Assembly: GCA_947589515.1 (NCBI GenBank)
Contig: CANQBE010000006.1
Coordinates: forward strand, 1 to 38,341
DNA length: 38,341 bases
Source of the DNA: an uncultured Bacilli bacterium
GTDB taxonomy: Bacteria > Bacillota_I > Bacilli_A > RF39 > UBA660
Direction: 5' to 3'
This document shows, one piece after another, positions 15,874 through 24,742 of this stretch. Position numbers and translations under genes: made by a program. The notes under the pieces were generated by a model. The model had not been told where the DNA came from. It saw only the letters and a list, made by a program, of their open reading frames with translations, and ran no database searches. Within the stretch, counting starts at the first letter, position 1; every line of letters starts with the position of its first letter.

Positions 15874-15885
15874 AATTTGTATAAT
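15857..15885 (+). promoter_or_regulatory. Promoter of murC, embedded in the terminator
   Basis: TTGTAA at 15857-15862 and TATAAT at 15880-15885, spacer 17. The -35 uses the loop and right arm of the preceding terminator. Confidence 0.65.
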
Positions 15886-15903
15886 AGAATAGGAAGTGAT
15901 GTT

Positions 15904-17220
15904 ATGAAATATTATTGTTTAGGAATCAAAGGAGCTGGAATGGCAACTCTTGCTTGCCTACTTCATGATTTAGGACATCAAGTATCTGGTTATGATGATA
16001 TTCGCGATTGGAAATTTACACAAAAAGGATTAGATGAGAGAAATATTTCCATTTATTATGATCAAAATCATGAATTAGATCCAGACACAATTGTCACTTG
16101 TTCTAAGGCACTTAGTGAAGATCATAAAGAATTAAAAAGAGTAAAAGAAATGGGACTCCAGGTAAAAGCCTATAATCAAATTATTGGGGAATTAACCGAA
16201 CAATTTAAAACGATTTCAGTAAGTGGTACACATGGAAAAACCACTACTTCTTCCATCATTAGTTCTGTTGTAAATCAGGAATTAGGATGCAATTATTTTA
16301 TTGGAGATGGTAGAGGTCATGCCGATGTTAAAAATCAGTTATTTGTGATAGAATCAGATGAATTTAATCGTCATTTTTTGGCCTATCATCCAACGATTTC
16401 TGTTATTACCAATATCGAATTAGAACATACAGAGTGTTATTCCGATATTGAAGATATTATCCATACTTTTGAACAATTTTCCTATCAAACAAAGGATTTA
16501 TTAGTAGTTTGTGGTGATAATCAAAATATTAGAAAAATCCATTTTGATAAAAAAGTAATCTTTTATGGATTCCAAGAAGAAAATGATTTTATATTAAAAA
16601 ATGTAGTAATTGATAAAGAGGGTAGTAGTTTCGACGTTTATCAAAAAAATGAATTTTATGGTCATTTTAGGATTCCTTTATTTGGAACACACATGGTACT
16701 AAATACTTTAGCTGCTATTATTGTTTGCGATTACTTAGGAATTTCTAAGGATAAAATGAATGAAAATTTTGCCCACTTTCATAATGCAGAAAGAAGATTT
16801 GCAGAAAAGGAAATTGGTACGATTGTAACAATTGATGACTATGCCCATCATCCAACCGAAATTAGAGTAACTTTAGAAGCAGCTAAGCAGAAATATCCAG
16901 AAAAAACTTTAATTGCGGTATTTAAGCCAAATACATATTCAAGAACTCAAGCCTTTACGAAGGAATTTGCCGAAGCCTTAAAAGTAGCCGATAAAGTCTA
17001 TATGACAGAAATTGATAGTAATCGTGAAAAACAGGAAGATTATCCAGGAATTACGTCCCATCTAGTATTAGAAAATATTCCGAATGGAGAAATAATCAGT
17101 GAAGATACTGTAGAAAAATTATTAGAATATCAAAATGCAGTTATCTGTTTTATGAGTTGTGCAAGTATTAGTCATTTAAAAGATAAATATGAACAATTAT
17201 TAGAAGAAAGTACGAAATAG
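15904..17220 (+). CDS. murC: UDP-N-acetylmuramate--L-alanine ligase
   Basis: The 438-aa cytosolic enzyme adds the first amino acid to the peptidoglycan stem peptide using ATP. A Rossmann-type start (YYCLGIKGAGMATLACLLHD) binds the UDP-sugar. The Mur-ligase P-loop SGTHGKTTT lies at 107-115, and ESDEFNRHF near 158 and NIELEHTECY near 179 are the central-domain motifs. DDYAHHPTEI near 318 starts the C-terminal domain. Length fits MurC (about 430-440 aa). I chose ATG 15904 because AGGAAGTGAT precedes it; the in-frame ATG at 15877 lies inside the promoter. The gene shows that the organism makes peptidoglycan. Confidence 0.95.
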   Translation: MKYYCLGIKGAGMATLACLLHDLGHQVSGYDDIRDWKFTQKGLDERNISIYYDQNHELDPDTIVTCSKALSEDHKELKRVKEMGLQVKAYNQIIGELTEQFKTISVSGTHGKTTTSSIISSVVNQELGCNYFIGDGRGHADVKNQLFVIESDEFNRHFLAYHPTISVITNIELEHTECYSDIEDIIHTFEQFSYQTKDLLVVCGDNQNIRKIHFDKKVIFYGFQEENDFILKNVVIDKEGSSFDVYQKNEFYGHFRIPLFGTHMVLNTLAAIIVCDYLGISKDKMNENFAHFHNAERRFAEKEIGTIVTIDDYAHHPTEIRVTLEAAKQKYPEKTLIAVFKPNTYSRTQAFTKEFAEALKVADKVYMTEIDSNREKQEDYPGITSHLVLENIPNGEIISEDTVEKLLEYQNAVICFMSCASISHLKDKYEQLLEESTK

Positions 17221-17233
17221 GTACTTTTTTTCT
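17207..17233 (+). terminator. Terminator of murC
   Basis: Stem AAAGTAC / GTACTTT (17207-17213 and 17221-17227) spans the stop codon and is followed by T. Confidence 0.7.
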
Positions 17234-17282
17234 TGAAAATAAGAAGACATTCATACATAAGCTTTACTAAGGTTGTGGTCTT

Positions 17283-17570
17283 ATGCATTTACCGAATATT
17301 CCTGCGAAAGCATTTTCTTTTAGTGCAGTGGTAGTAGGGTATTTACTAATTGATGACTTAACAGCAAATGAACAAAATGCCCTAGGTAACTGGCTCATGC
17401 TAACAGCACAAGTATTATGTACGAATGCTTATTATAAACAAGTACAGATGGAACGTAGTGAAACTAATGTGAATAAAACTCCTAATACTGAAGAAACTAT
17501 TATTATGATGGAAAAGATGATGAAAGCAATTCAAAAAGAGTTAAATGAATTAAAACAACAAAAAAGTTAA
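17283..17570 (+). CDS. Small hypothetical membrane-associated protein
   Basis: The 95-aa protein has a short hydrophobic segment (about 10-24, FSFSAVVVGYLLIDDL), a second amphipathic or hydrophobic stretch (NALGNWLMLTAQVL), a polar linker, and a C-terminal helix with coiled-coil character (EKMMKAIQKELNELKQQ). I do not recognise a named family. The ribosome site is weak (TAAGGTTGTGG). It lies between the murC terminator and the tRNA promoter as a single gene. Small Firmicutes proteins of this general design exist, but no role is known to me. Confidence 0.6.
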   Translation: MHLPNIPAKAFSFSAVVVGYLLIDDLTANEQNALGNWLMLTAQVLCTNAYYKQVQMERSETNVNKTPNTEETIIMMEKMMKAIQKELNELKQQKS

Positions 17571-17578
17571 AAAAAGTC

Positions 17579-17607
17579 TTGCAAAGGCAATGTATCTTTG
17601 ATACAAT
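17579..17607 (+). promoter_or_regulatory. Promoter of tRNA-Met
   Basis: TTGCAA at 17579-17584 and TACAAT at 17602-17607, spacer 17. The -10 ends 12 bases before the tRNA. Confidence 0.75.
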
Positions 17608-17619
17608 AGGTTTGTTTAT

Positions 17620-17696
17620 GGCGAGGTAGCTCAGCTGGCTAGAGCACACGGTTCATACCCGTGGGGTCGAGGGTTCGATTCCCCCTCTCGCTACCA
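17620..17696 (+). tRNA. tRNA-Met (CAT), elongator type
   Basis: The 77-nt cloverleaf has acceptor arms GGCGAGG and TCTCGCT, a D-arm with GCTC/GAGC, anticodon stem CACGG/CCGTG around loop TTCATAC (anticodon CAT), T-arm GAGGG/CCCCC around TTCGATT, and an encoded CCA end. The acceptor stem pairs at position 1 (as a G-U wobble), unlike the C1-A72 mismatch of bacterial initiators. The body closely resembles Bacillus elongator tRNA-Met. The T-stem has one A-C mismatch. A tRNA-Ile with modified CAT is less likely given this similarity. Confidence 0.92.
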
Positions 17697-17705
17697 AATT
17701 GATAG

Positions 17706-17734
17706 AAAACTCGGACTTTAATAGTTCGAGTTTT
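17706..17734 (+). terminator. Terminator of tRNA-Met
   Basis: Eleven-bp stem AAAACTCGGAC / GTTCGAGTTTT with one G-T pair and a seven-base loop. The T run after the stem is short. Confidence 0.65.
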
Positions 17735-17759
17735 AAAATGTTCAAAAATTTGTTATAAT
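17731..17759 (+). promoter_or_regulatory. Promoter of the amidotransferase-like gene
   Basis: Extended -10 TGT-TATAAT (TATAAT 17754-17759) with weak -35 TTTTAA at 17731-17736. The leader to the ATG is about 50 bases. Confidence 0.55.
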
Positions 17760-17817
17760 TTTTATAGAATGCAATACGCAATAGATTTAAATAATGCAAA
17801 GTGGGTGAGTATCATAA

Positions 17818-18516
17818 ATGAGAAAAGTGATAATTGGGATAGTTTCAAAGCATTATAATAAAGATTCTATAAGGCCTGATATGTTTATAAGAGATGAGGT
17901 AAAACAAGCTGTATTCGATAATGGAGCAGTAGCAATTGGAATCTTGTTACCAAAAGATGAAAAATTAGATGTAGGAGATGATTGGGTTAACAATCTATCA
18001 CAAGAAGAATATGATTCCTTAATTACACAAATTAATCTTTGTGATGGGATTATATTTCAAGGCGGTGTAGCATGTGATAACTATGAAATGATAGTAGCAA
18101 AATATTGTTATGATCATGACATTCCAACTTTAGGTATATGTTGTGGGCAAAATGTCATTGTTAGAGCATTAGGTGGTACGACATATGAAATTTCTAACCC
18201 TGAAAAACATAATCAAATAACAGAAAATTATGTTCATAATGTATATATTAATCCATCTTCCAAATTTTATGATATTGTTAAACACGAAGAAATAAAAGTA
18301 AATTCAAGACATAAAAAAGCAGTTGATAGTTTTCCATTATTAGAAAAAGTAGCAATTTGTGAAGATGGTTATGCCGAGGTAGTTGAATCAAAAAATAAAA
18401 AATTCTATATGGGAGTAAGATTTCATCCAGAAAGTTTATATAAAATTGATGAAAATATGAATAATATATTTAAATATTTTATAGATATTTGTAGATATAT
18501 AGATAGTTGTAGATAA
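17818..18516 (+). CDS. Class I glutamine-amidotransferase-like / peptidase C26 family hydrolase
   Basis: The 232-aa protein is related to gamma-glutamyl-GABA hydrolases and other class I amidotransferase domains that hydrolyse gamma-glutamyl bonds. The oxyanion strand GIIFQGGVACDNYE is near 77-90. The nucleophile elbow is LGICCGQN, with Cys108 the expected nucleophile. The His-Glu pair sits in RFHPESLY near 200. The usual GICRGxQ is GICCGQ here, with two adjacent Cys. GGGTGAG at 17803-17809 fits the ATG. It stands alone between terminators, directly downstream of a tRNA gene. ATA isoleucine codons seem more frequent than in nearby housekeeping genes, so recent acquisition is possible. The substrate is unknown. 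Confidence 0.8.
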   Translation: MRKVIIGIVSKHYNKDSIRPDMFIRDEVKQAVFDNGAVAIGILLPKDEKLDVGDDWVNNLSQEEYDSLITQINLCDGIIFQGGVACDNYEMIVAKYCYDHDIPTLGICCGQNVIVRALGGTTYEISNPEKHNQITENYVHNVYINPSSKFYDIVKHEEIKVNSRHKKAVDSFPLLEKVAICEDGYAEVVESKNKKFYMGVRFHPESLYKIDENMNNIFKYFIDICRYIDSCR

Positions 18517-18545
18517 ATTTTTCGTTCATCCGAATCATGATAATG

Positions 18546-18574
18546 AACTAGATTATGTATCTAGTTTTTTTTAT
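18546..18574 (+). terminator. Terminator after the amidotransferase-like gene
   Basis: Perfect eight-bp stem AACTAGAT / ATCTAGTT with loop TATGT, followed by T6. Confidence 0.8.
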
Positions 18575-18624
18575 TTTAAAATTACCCATAATATGATAGA
18601 ATAATAATAGAAAGGAATGATAAG

Positions 18625-19503
18625 ATGGAAAAAGCTAAAGTATATTTCACCAAAGAATTAACACCTGATGCAGTTGTAAAAGTATTTCAAAAATTAAATA
18701 AAGAATTACCAGGTAAAGTTGCAGTAAAGGTTCATTCTGGAGAAAGAGGAAATCAAAATTACTTAAAACCAGAATTTATGAAACCAATGATTGAATATGT
18801 AAATGGTACTGTTGTAGAATGTAATACAGCTTATGATGGGGCAAGAGATACGACAGAAAAACATATGAAATTAATGGAAGAACATGAATGGAGTAAGTAT
18901 TTTACAGTAGATATTATGGATAGTGAGGAAGATATCGTATTAGATATTCCGAATGGAAAAGTAATTCAAAAAAACTATGTAGGAAAAAATATTCAAAATT
19001 ATGATTCTATGCTAGTACTATCTCACTTTAAAGGTCATCCTATGGGAGGATATGGTGGAGCCTTAAAACAATTATCGATTGGTGTTGCATCAGGAAAAGG
19101 AAAAAGATATATTCATTGTGCAGGTCAAGAAAATGCTTCCTATGAGGACATGTTTCATACCGAACAAGAAAAATTCCTAGAAGCTATGGCCGATGCTGCT
19201 TCTTCAGTAGTTGAATATTTTCATGGTAATATAGCATACATTAATGTAATGTGTAATATGTCTGTTGACTGCGATTGCTGTAATGTAGCAGAAGATCCTT
19301 GTATGAAAGATATTGGAATTTTAGCATCTTTAGATCCTATTGCGATTGACCAGGCATGTATTGATTTAGTAAAAAATTCTAATGATCCAGGAAAAGATCA
19401 CTTATTAGAAAGAATTAACTCAAGACAAGGAACTCATACCATAGATGCTGCGGTAGAATTAGGCTATGGAACAAAAGAATATGAATTAATTGAAGTAGAA
19501 TAA
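18625..19503 (+). CDS. DUF362 domain protein
   Basis: The 292-aa protein has the DUF362 fold often found joined to ferredoxin domains. It begins with VYFTKELTPDAVVKVFQKL, then the conserved GKVAVKVHSGERGNQNYL, LVLSHFKGHPMGGYGGALK near 133-152 and GIASGKGK-like blocks. A Cys-rich segment DCDCCNVAEDPC near 212 could bind metal or a cluster. ILASLDPIAIDQACIDL near 230 is also characteristic. No separate 4Fe-4S CxxCxxCxxxC domain follows, so it is a stand-alone form. The AGAAAGGAATGATAAG leader holds its ribosome site. Biochemical role unknown. Confidence 0.82.
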   Translation: MEKAKVYFTKELTPDAVVKVFQKLNKELPGKVAVKVHSGERGNQNYLKPEFMKPMIEYVNGTVVECNTAYDGARDTTEKHMKLMEEHEWSKYFTVDIMDSEEDIVLDIPNGKVIQKNYVGKNIQNYDSMLVLSHFKGHPMGGYGGALKQLSIGVASGKGKRYIHCAGQENASYEDMFHTEQEKFLEAMADAASSVVEYFHGNIAYINVMCNMSVDCDCCNVAEDPCMKDIGILASLDPIAIDQACIDLVKNSNDPGKDHLLERINSRQGTHTIDAAVELGYGTKEYELIEVE

Positions 19504-19505
19504 AT

Positions 19506-19535
19506 AACGAATCCTATGTTAGGATTTGTTTTTTT
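19506..19535 (+). terminator. Terminator after the DUF362 gene
   Basis: Eleven-bp stem AACGAATCCTA / TAGGATTTGTT (one G-T pair), loop TGT, then T. Confidence 0.82.
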
Positions 19536-19676
19536 ATGATAAGTCAAAAAAACTATATATTTAATTGATATCATTTGATATAATGAAAATAGAAAAATAG
19601 GAAACGAATACTTGTTTCATCCATCATAGAAACATCAATCAATCATTCAAATTTTGTTAGGAAAGAGGTAGTACAA

Positions 19677-21248
19677 TTGAAATCAAAGAATAAAATAAAA
19701 TCAATATTGTCAACTAAATTATTTTTAGTTCCTTCCATTATATGGCTATTACTTTCATTATTAGCAATGACACCAGATCAAACAGATCCGGATCCATTAA
19801 CATGGAGCGAATTAATTACTGTTGATATTGCTTTAATATTACTATGGTTTATGATTTCATGGATTGTTATAACCATAATGAATCATTTTAAAAACAAATC
19901 AAAGGTAATCGATCATTCAGAAATACAAACTGCTACGAAAAATAATCCAAATCTTTCTATGCAACAAGAAGATGTTTTAAAAAAAGCCAAGAAAAAAAAT
20001 CATCAATATTTATATGCTTGCGATGGTACAGTCGATGCATACGAATATAAGAAAATGGCCAAATACTTTCCAAAAAGAACCTATTGGGTTTTCATCATGA
20101 GAGGTATCTTGATAAATCTAGTCGCTACAGCTTTCGTTGCGATATTCACAAAAAGTTGGATAGAAACCTTAGTTTTCTTTATAGTATATCAACTATATGT
20201 ATTCATATATTGTAAAATAAGATTAGAGTCTATTGCTGAAAAAGTATTCAATCATCGACAAAAACGTGGTGAAATAGAGAGTAATGTCGAAATAGAATTT
20301 TATGAGGACAATTTAATCAGAAGAGGGGAAAACTTATCCCTAACAATACCATATACCGAAATCAGTAGATGTATTGAAAATGATACCAATTTCTATCTAG
20401 AATATCCTACTAGAAATATGATTATTATCATTCAAAAGAATCGTTGTGATTTAGAATTAATTAGTTTCATTAGAAGTAAGTTTCAGGATTTAGAAAATCA
20501 TCTGGGTGATAGTTCTCATTTTACAGGTGTTAAAAAATATCAGAATCCTACTTTTATAAAAACAGGAATGCTAATATTATTTATCGTAACCATAGTTAGT
20601 TTGTGGGGAGCCTTAGCCACTCTTGCATTAGTCAACCAAATTCATCCTCAACATGGTTTTAACTTTATCAAAAATACTTGGGTATTTTGGTGTTGGTTAC
20701 CAATTCCCATATTATCAATTATTTTAGGATTTAAATATAAAAAAGCAGGATTTCTGTGTACTAAAAATATTGTGGCTGGTTTTATTATAGGATTTTTATT
20801 ATTCGTATATGGTTCTTTTTGTCTCCATCCAGCCTTTTCACGCGATTATAGTGAAATTGATACCTATAGAGAGATAATCGATGCCAAACTTCCCAATGAA
20901 GGAGAATTAGAAATTCAAAATTGGGGTACTTATTTTGATCAAGATAAAACAGAATATACAATTATCAATGCATACTATGATCAAATAGATGTCAAAGAAT
21001 TAGAAAATAGCATAGAAAATAGTAATCATTGGATTTTAAGTACCAATATCAAATCGGAATTAAAAATTTTGATTCCATCACAACTTTTCTCTGATAGCGA
21101 TGCTTACTATTCAATTTATAATAATACTTTAAAGCAATATAATACGTTACCTGACATCACGGGAAATTATGAAATTTATGCCATGAAATATGATAAGTCA
21201 CAAAAACAATTGGAAATTCATAAATTCAAATATTCTTATATCAAATAA
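19677..21248 (+). CDS. YcxB-like multi-pass membrane protein
   Basis: The 523-aa protein starts at TTG, supported by GGAAAGAGG at 19660-19668. About seven membrane segments are seen: two N-terminal (about 12-30, 47-68), two near 140-182, and three near 298-322, 333-351 and 362-382. Between them, at about 200-275, is a cytosolic domain with VEIEFYEDNLIRRGENLSL and IPYTEISRCIENDTNFYLEY, the signature of the YcxB-like domain. A polar C-terminal tail of about 140 residues with no recognised motif is probably extracytoplasmic. A TATAAT lies at 19579-19584 in the 173-base upstream gap. Function unknown; it may be involved in envelope sensing. Confidence 0.7.
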   Translation: MKSKNKIKSILSTKLFLVPSIIWLLLSLLAMTPDQTDPDPLTWSELITVDIALILLWFMISWIVITIMNHFKNKSKVIDHSEIQTATKNNPNLSMQQEDVLKKAKKKNHQYLYACDGTVDAYEYKKMAKYFPKRTYWVFIMRGILINLVATAFVAIFTKSWIETLVFFIVYQLYVFIYCKIRLESIAEKVFNHRQKRGEIESNVEIEFYEDNLIRRGENLSLTIPYTEISRCIENDTNFYLEYPTRNMIIIIQKNRCDLELISFIRSKFQDLENHLGDSSHFTGVKKYQNPTFIKTGMLILFIVTIVSLWGALATLALVNQIHPQHGFNFIKNTWVFWCWLPIPILSIILGFKYKKAGFLCTKNIVAGFIIGFLLFVYGSFCLHPAFSRDYSEIDTYREIIDAKLPNEGELEIQNWGTYFDQDKTEYTIINAYYDQIDVKELENSIENSNHWILSTNIKSELKILIPSQLFSDSDAYYSIYNNTLKQYNTLPDITGNYEIYAMKYDKSQKQLEIHKFKYSYIK

Positions 21249-21292
21249 AAATGAGAATAAATTGAAATCAATGATTGTGTTAATTTAGTATG

Positions 21293-21301
21293 TGATATAG
21301 T
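21293..21301 (+). promoter_or_regulatory. Extended -10 of the ABC transporter operon
   Basis: TGA-TATAGT, with TATAGT at 21296-21301. The upstream TTGTGT (21275-21280) gives a short 15-base spacer. A GGCGGTGTGAT site lies before the ATG. Confidence 0.45.
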
Positions 21302-21325
21302 GAAGATAATAATAGGCGGTGTGAT

Positions 21326-24034
21326 ATGATAGAATTAAAAGATATTTGTAAAAGTTATAAAACCAAAAAAGGGGTAAAGACACTGGCATTAGATCATTTA
21401 TCGTTTTCTTTACCTGAAAAAGGATTATTTTTCATCTTAGGAAAGAGTGGAAGTGGAAAATCTACTTTATTAAATCTAATTGGTGGTTTAGATCAATATG
21501 ATGAAGGGGAATTAATTGTTAGTGGAAAAAATACGAAGAAATTTAAAAGTAAGGATTTTGATTATTACAGAAATACCTACATTGGATTTATCTTTCAAGA
21601 ATTTAATTTATTAGAGGAATATAATGTTTACGATAATATTTTATTAAGTATTAAATTGCAGAAAGAAAAAATAGATCTTGCTAAGGTAGATGAATTATTA
21701 ACTCGAGTAGGTATTAGTGGCTTAGGAAAAAGAAAGATAAATGAACTATCCGGTGGTCAAAAGCAAAGAGTAGCCATTGCAAGAGCCTTGATCAAAAATC
21801 CAGAAATCATTTTAGCTGATGAACCAACTGGTTCCTTAGATGAAGAAACAGGAAATCAAATCTTTTCTTTATTGAAGGAAATTAGTCGAGAAAAATTGGT
21901 AGTGATTGTATCTCATGATAGAGAATCTGCTACTACTTACGCTGATGGAATTTTAGAAATTCAAGATGGTAAAATCATTTCCAATACCATACCATCAGAA
22001 GAAACAAGTACCCAAGCATTTAAATCCAAAAAATCTAAATTACCTTTTTCCTCAAGTTTAAAATTTGCCTTTTTAAATTTGGGAATGAAAAAATTAAAAC
22101 TATTTTTTACGATATTATTAGTATTTATGTCATTAACCTTTTTTGGTACTTCGATGATTTTATCAGAATTTCATATAGAACATAGCCATGCAAAAACCAT
22201 GGTAAATACTAAAGAAGAAACTGTTGTGATTCAAAAAGGTTTATATAATGCTTATAATGATACTTGGTCTAATAGCCAAGATAATATGTATCTTACATTA
22301 GATGATATTTCTAATATTCATAAGTTAACAGATATCAATTCTGTATTTCAATATCGACTAAATGAAAATAACCAAGACATTGGCTTTGATATTGATTTTA
22401 GAAGTTCTTATAATCCTAAAACGACGCCAATATATTATATGATGCTAAATTCCACTCTGAATTTTATAGAAGCAGATAGTAGTTTTTTAACTCAAAAAAT
22501 AATAGGAACTTATCCTACTAATTATGATGAAGTTATGATTCATAGTTATTTAGCAGATTCTATCATGTACTATGGAATTTTACCTTATGATGAGAATTCT
22601 AATATCTATAAGAAAGAATATTATAAGCCTGATAGTTATGAAGAATTAGTGAATAGTAATATCTATTTTAAATTAGGAAGTACTAAAGTTAAAATTAGTG
22701 GAATTATTTTAGATAATACTCATGAATTTGAAAATTTAAAGAATTTAACATCCAATCAAGTACTTAGTGATGAAATGTGGATGGGACTTCCAATATATCA
22801 TCATAATTATTATAAATTTCAACAATTATTATCTAAATATTCTAATGATATTTATGTAGCTAAGGGATTTATAGATCATATTGAATTAAAGCCAAATACA
22901 GTAATAGATGACAATACTTATCATGGTGCCATTACTTATCATAATCATGAGTATTCCTTAGGAAAAGAGTATCAATTTCTAGATAAAAAGATTGCCGTAT
23001 TAGATGGTGATAAAGTGAATAGTCTAGATCAATTAAAGGAAAATGAAATCATTATAAATGAAAGCGTACTAGATAAAATTTCAGCAAATAATTATAGTAA
23101 ATTAAAAGAACAGTATATTGAAAACTATAATGATAAAGTGAAAGAATTGGAAAATCAAAATAAAGAAATCGAACAGGAAAATCAACAACTATTAAGTGAA
23201 TATAATCAAAAATTGGAACAATCTATTGAGAGTGAATTTCCAACTTTGAAAGAACCAATCGAAATTCTATATAAGACCAATGAAGAATTAACCGAAGAAT
23301 TTGCGAAAAACTATATAAAGGAAAATCAAATCATGAACTCTACTGTTGATTTAAAATTCTATAATAATCAAACTAATGAAACTGCTAGTTATTCCAATAT
23401 TATAATCAGAGGAATTCAATTTACCGATGAAGATACCATCTATATGGCTAACAATATTGCTAGTGAGTTAATGAAAGATAATCATAATATCAAAGCAGTT
23501 GTGTTTAAAAGTAATAATATTCAAGATTTAACGAATCTATTTACTAACTTTCCAAGTACCAATAGTAAATATTATAGTGAAACCATCTATAGTAATACCA
23601 TCAATCAAATTAGTGAAACGTTAGCAAATATCAGTATCTTTGCTTTTTATGCTAGTATTGTTTTTGGAATTTTTGCCTTTATATTATTAACGAATTTCAT
23701 TGTTAACTCTATTTATTATAGTAAAAAGACAATTGGTATTTTAAGAGGACTTGGTGCAAGAAAAATAGATGTATTTAAAATCTTTTTAAATGAGGGATTG
23801 ATGATTGGCATCTTTTCAACAATATTATCTCTAATTTTCTTATTCATGATGGTATCTGTTATGAATTCTTATATTTGTAATCATTTATTTTTTGAAATTG
23901 AACTCATTGAATTAACTATGCAAAATATTGTCATTATTCTAGGAAGTGTGGTTATGATTATTTTCTTATCTTCTTTATTTACAGTAGGAAAGATTGCGAA
24001 AATGAAACCAATTGATGCTATTTTAAATAAATAA
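21326..24034 (+). CDS. MacB-type ABC transporter: ATPase fused to FtsX-like permease
   Basis: The 902-aa single-chain half-transporter has an N-terminal ATPase (1-230) with Walker A GKSGSGKST (39-47), signature ELSGGQKQR near 140, Walker B IILADEPTGSLDE near 165 and switch His in VIVSHDRES. One membrane helix follows (about 258-280), then an extracytoplasmic part of about 500 residues, then three C-terminal helices (about 770-795, 820-850, 865-890) in the FtsX/MacB pattern. The outer part includes a strongly charged coiled coil near 600-635 (KELENQNKEIEQENQQLL). MacB-like machines use ATP to move the outer domain, for peptide or antibiotic export or lipoprotein release. The substrate is unknown. 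Confidence 0.88.
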   Translation: MIELKDICKSYKTKKGVKTLALDHLSFSLPEKGLFFILGKSGSGKSTLLNLIGGLDQYDEGELIVSGKNTKKFKSKDFDYYRNTYIGFIFQEFNLLEEYNVYDNILLSIKLQKEKIDLAKVDELLTRVGISGLGKRKINELSGGQKQRVAIARALIKNPEIILADEPTGSLDEETGNQIFSLLKEISREKLVVIVSHDRESATTYADGILEIQDGKIISNTIPSEETSTQAFKSKKSKLPFSSSLKFAFLNLGMKKLKLFFTILLVFMSLTFFGTSMILSEFHIEHSHAKTMVNTKEETVVIQKGLYNAYNDTWSNSQDNMYLTLDDISNIHKLTDINSVFQYRLNENNQDIGFDIDFRSSYNPKTTPIYYMMLNSTLNFIEADSSFLTQKIIGTYPTNYDEVMIHSYLADSIMYYGILPYDENSNIYKKEYYKPDSYEELVNSNIYFKLGSTKVKISGIILDNTHEFENLKNLTSNQVLSDEMWMGLPIYHHNYYKFQQLLSKYSNDIYVAKGFIDHIELKPNTVIDDNTYHGAITYHNHEYSLGKEYQFLDKKIAVLDGDKVNSLDQLKENEIIINESVLDKISANNYSKLKEQYIENYNDKVKELENQNKEIEQENQQLLSEYNQKLEQSIESEFPTLKEPIEILYKTNEELTEEFAKNYIKENQIMNSTVDLKFYNNQTNETASYSNIIIRGIQFTDEDTIYMANNIASELMKDNHNIKAVVFKSNNIQDLTNLFTNFPSTNSKYYSETIYSNTINQISETLANISIFAFYASIVFGIFAFILLTNFIVNSIYYSKKTIGILRGLGARKIDVFKIFLNEGLMIGIFSTILSLIFLFMMVSVMNSYICNHLFFEIELIELTMQNIVIILGSVVMIIFLSSLFTVGKIAKMKPIDAILNK

Positions 24035-24063
24035 TAAAAAACATTGTGAGGGAATGTAATAGG

Positions 24064-24741
24064 ATGATCGAAGAAGAAATTTTTAAAAAAACAAAAATAG
24101 ATTGGAATCAGTTAGAAAAATATGGTTTTCAAAAAGGAAATAATGGTTATCAGTACTCAAAGAATATTATGAATGATACATTTCAAGTAATCGTTTCCAT
24201 TGATCAAAATGGTAAAGTTCAAGGAAAAGTATATGATATATCTTTTCAAGCAGAATATCTAAATTTTCGTAGGGAAGAAGGTAATACTTCTTTTTCAGGA
24301 AAAGTAAGAGAAGAATTGATTAACATTTTAGAAGATATTAAGAATCATTGTTTTATCCAAGAACCATTTTTATACGAACAATCTAACCGTATTGCCAAAC
24401 AAATTGATGAAAAATATAAAGATAAACCACAATTTGAATGGGATAAATTTCCTGGTTATGCCATCTTTAAAAATAAAGATAGTAACAAGTGGTATGCAAT
24501 TATTATGGATATTGATAAAAGTAAATTAGAAAAAAACCAATCAGTGAAAGTAGAGATTATGAATATCAAATTAGATCCTAACGAAATCGAAAATCTATTA
24601 ACCCAAGAAGGATTTTATCCTGCATATCACATGAATAAGAAAAATTGGATTACCGTTATCTTAGATAATACGATACCAGATGAAATCCTAATGAATTTGC
24701 TCCATGAGAGTTATTCTTACACAGTTAGAAAGGAAAGATAA
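24064..24741 (+). CDS. MmcQ/YjbR-like protein
   Basis: The 225-aa protein has a C-terminal half (about 95-225) resembling MmcQ/YjbR proteins: a WDKFPGYAIFKNKDSNKWYAIIMDI stretch, LDPNEIENLLTQEGFYPAYHMNKKNWITVIL, and DEILMNLLHESY at the end. The first 90 residues (WNQLEKYGFQKGNNGY, then VSIDQNGKVQGKVYDI) look like a second, related domain found in longer members. YjbR has a DNA-binding-like CyaY-type fold; its function is unclear. I chose ATG 24064 after a GAGGGAA site; the GTG at 24046 is less likely. It follows the transporter by 29 bases and precedes the flavodoxin by one base. Confidence 0.78.
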   Translation: MIEEEIFKKTKIDWNQLEKYGFQKGNNGYQYSKNIMNDTFQVIVSIDQNGKVQGKVYDISFQAEYLNFRREEGNTSFSGKVREELINILEDIKNHCFIQEPFLYEQSNRIAKQIDEKYKDKPQFEWDKFPGYAIFKNKDSNKWYAIIMDIDKSKLEKNQSVKVEIMNIKLDPNEIENLLTQEGFYPAYHMNKKNWITVILDNTIPDEILMNLLHESYSYTVRKER

Positions 24742-24742
24742 T

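Noticed and set aside
17620..17696. Initiator tRNA or tRNA-Ile2 identity for the CAT tRNA
   Set aside because: Position 1 pairs with 72, and the body matches Firmicutes elongator tRNA-Met, so neither alternative is favoured.
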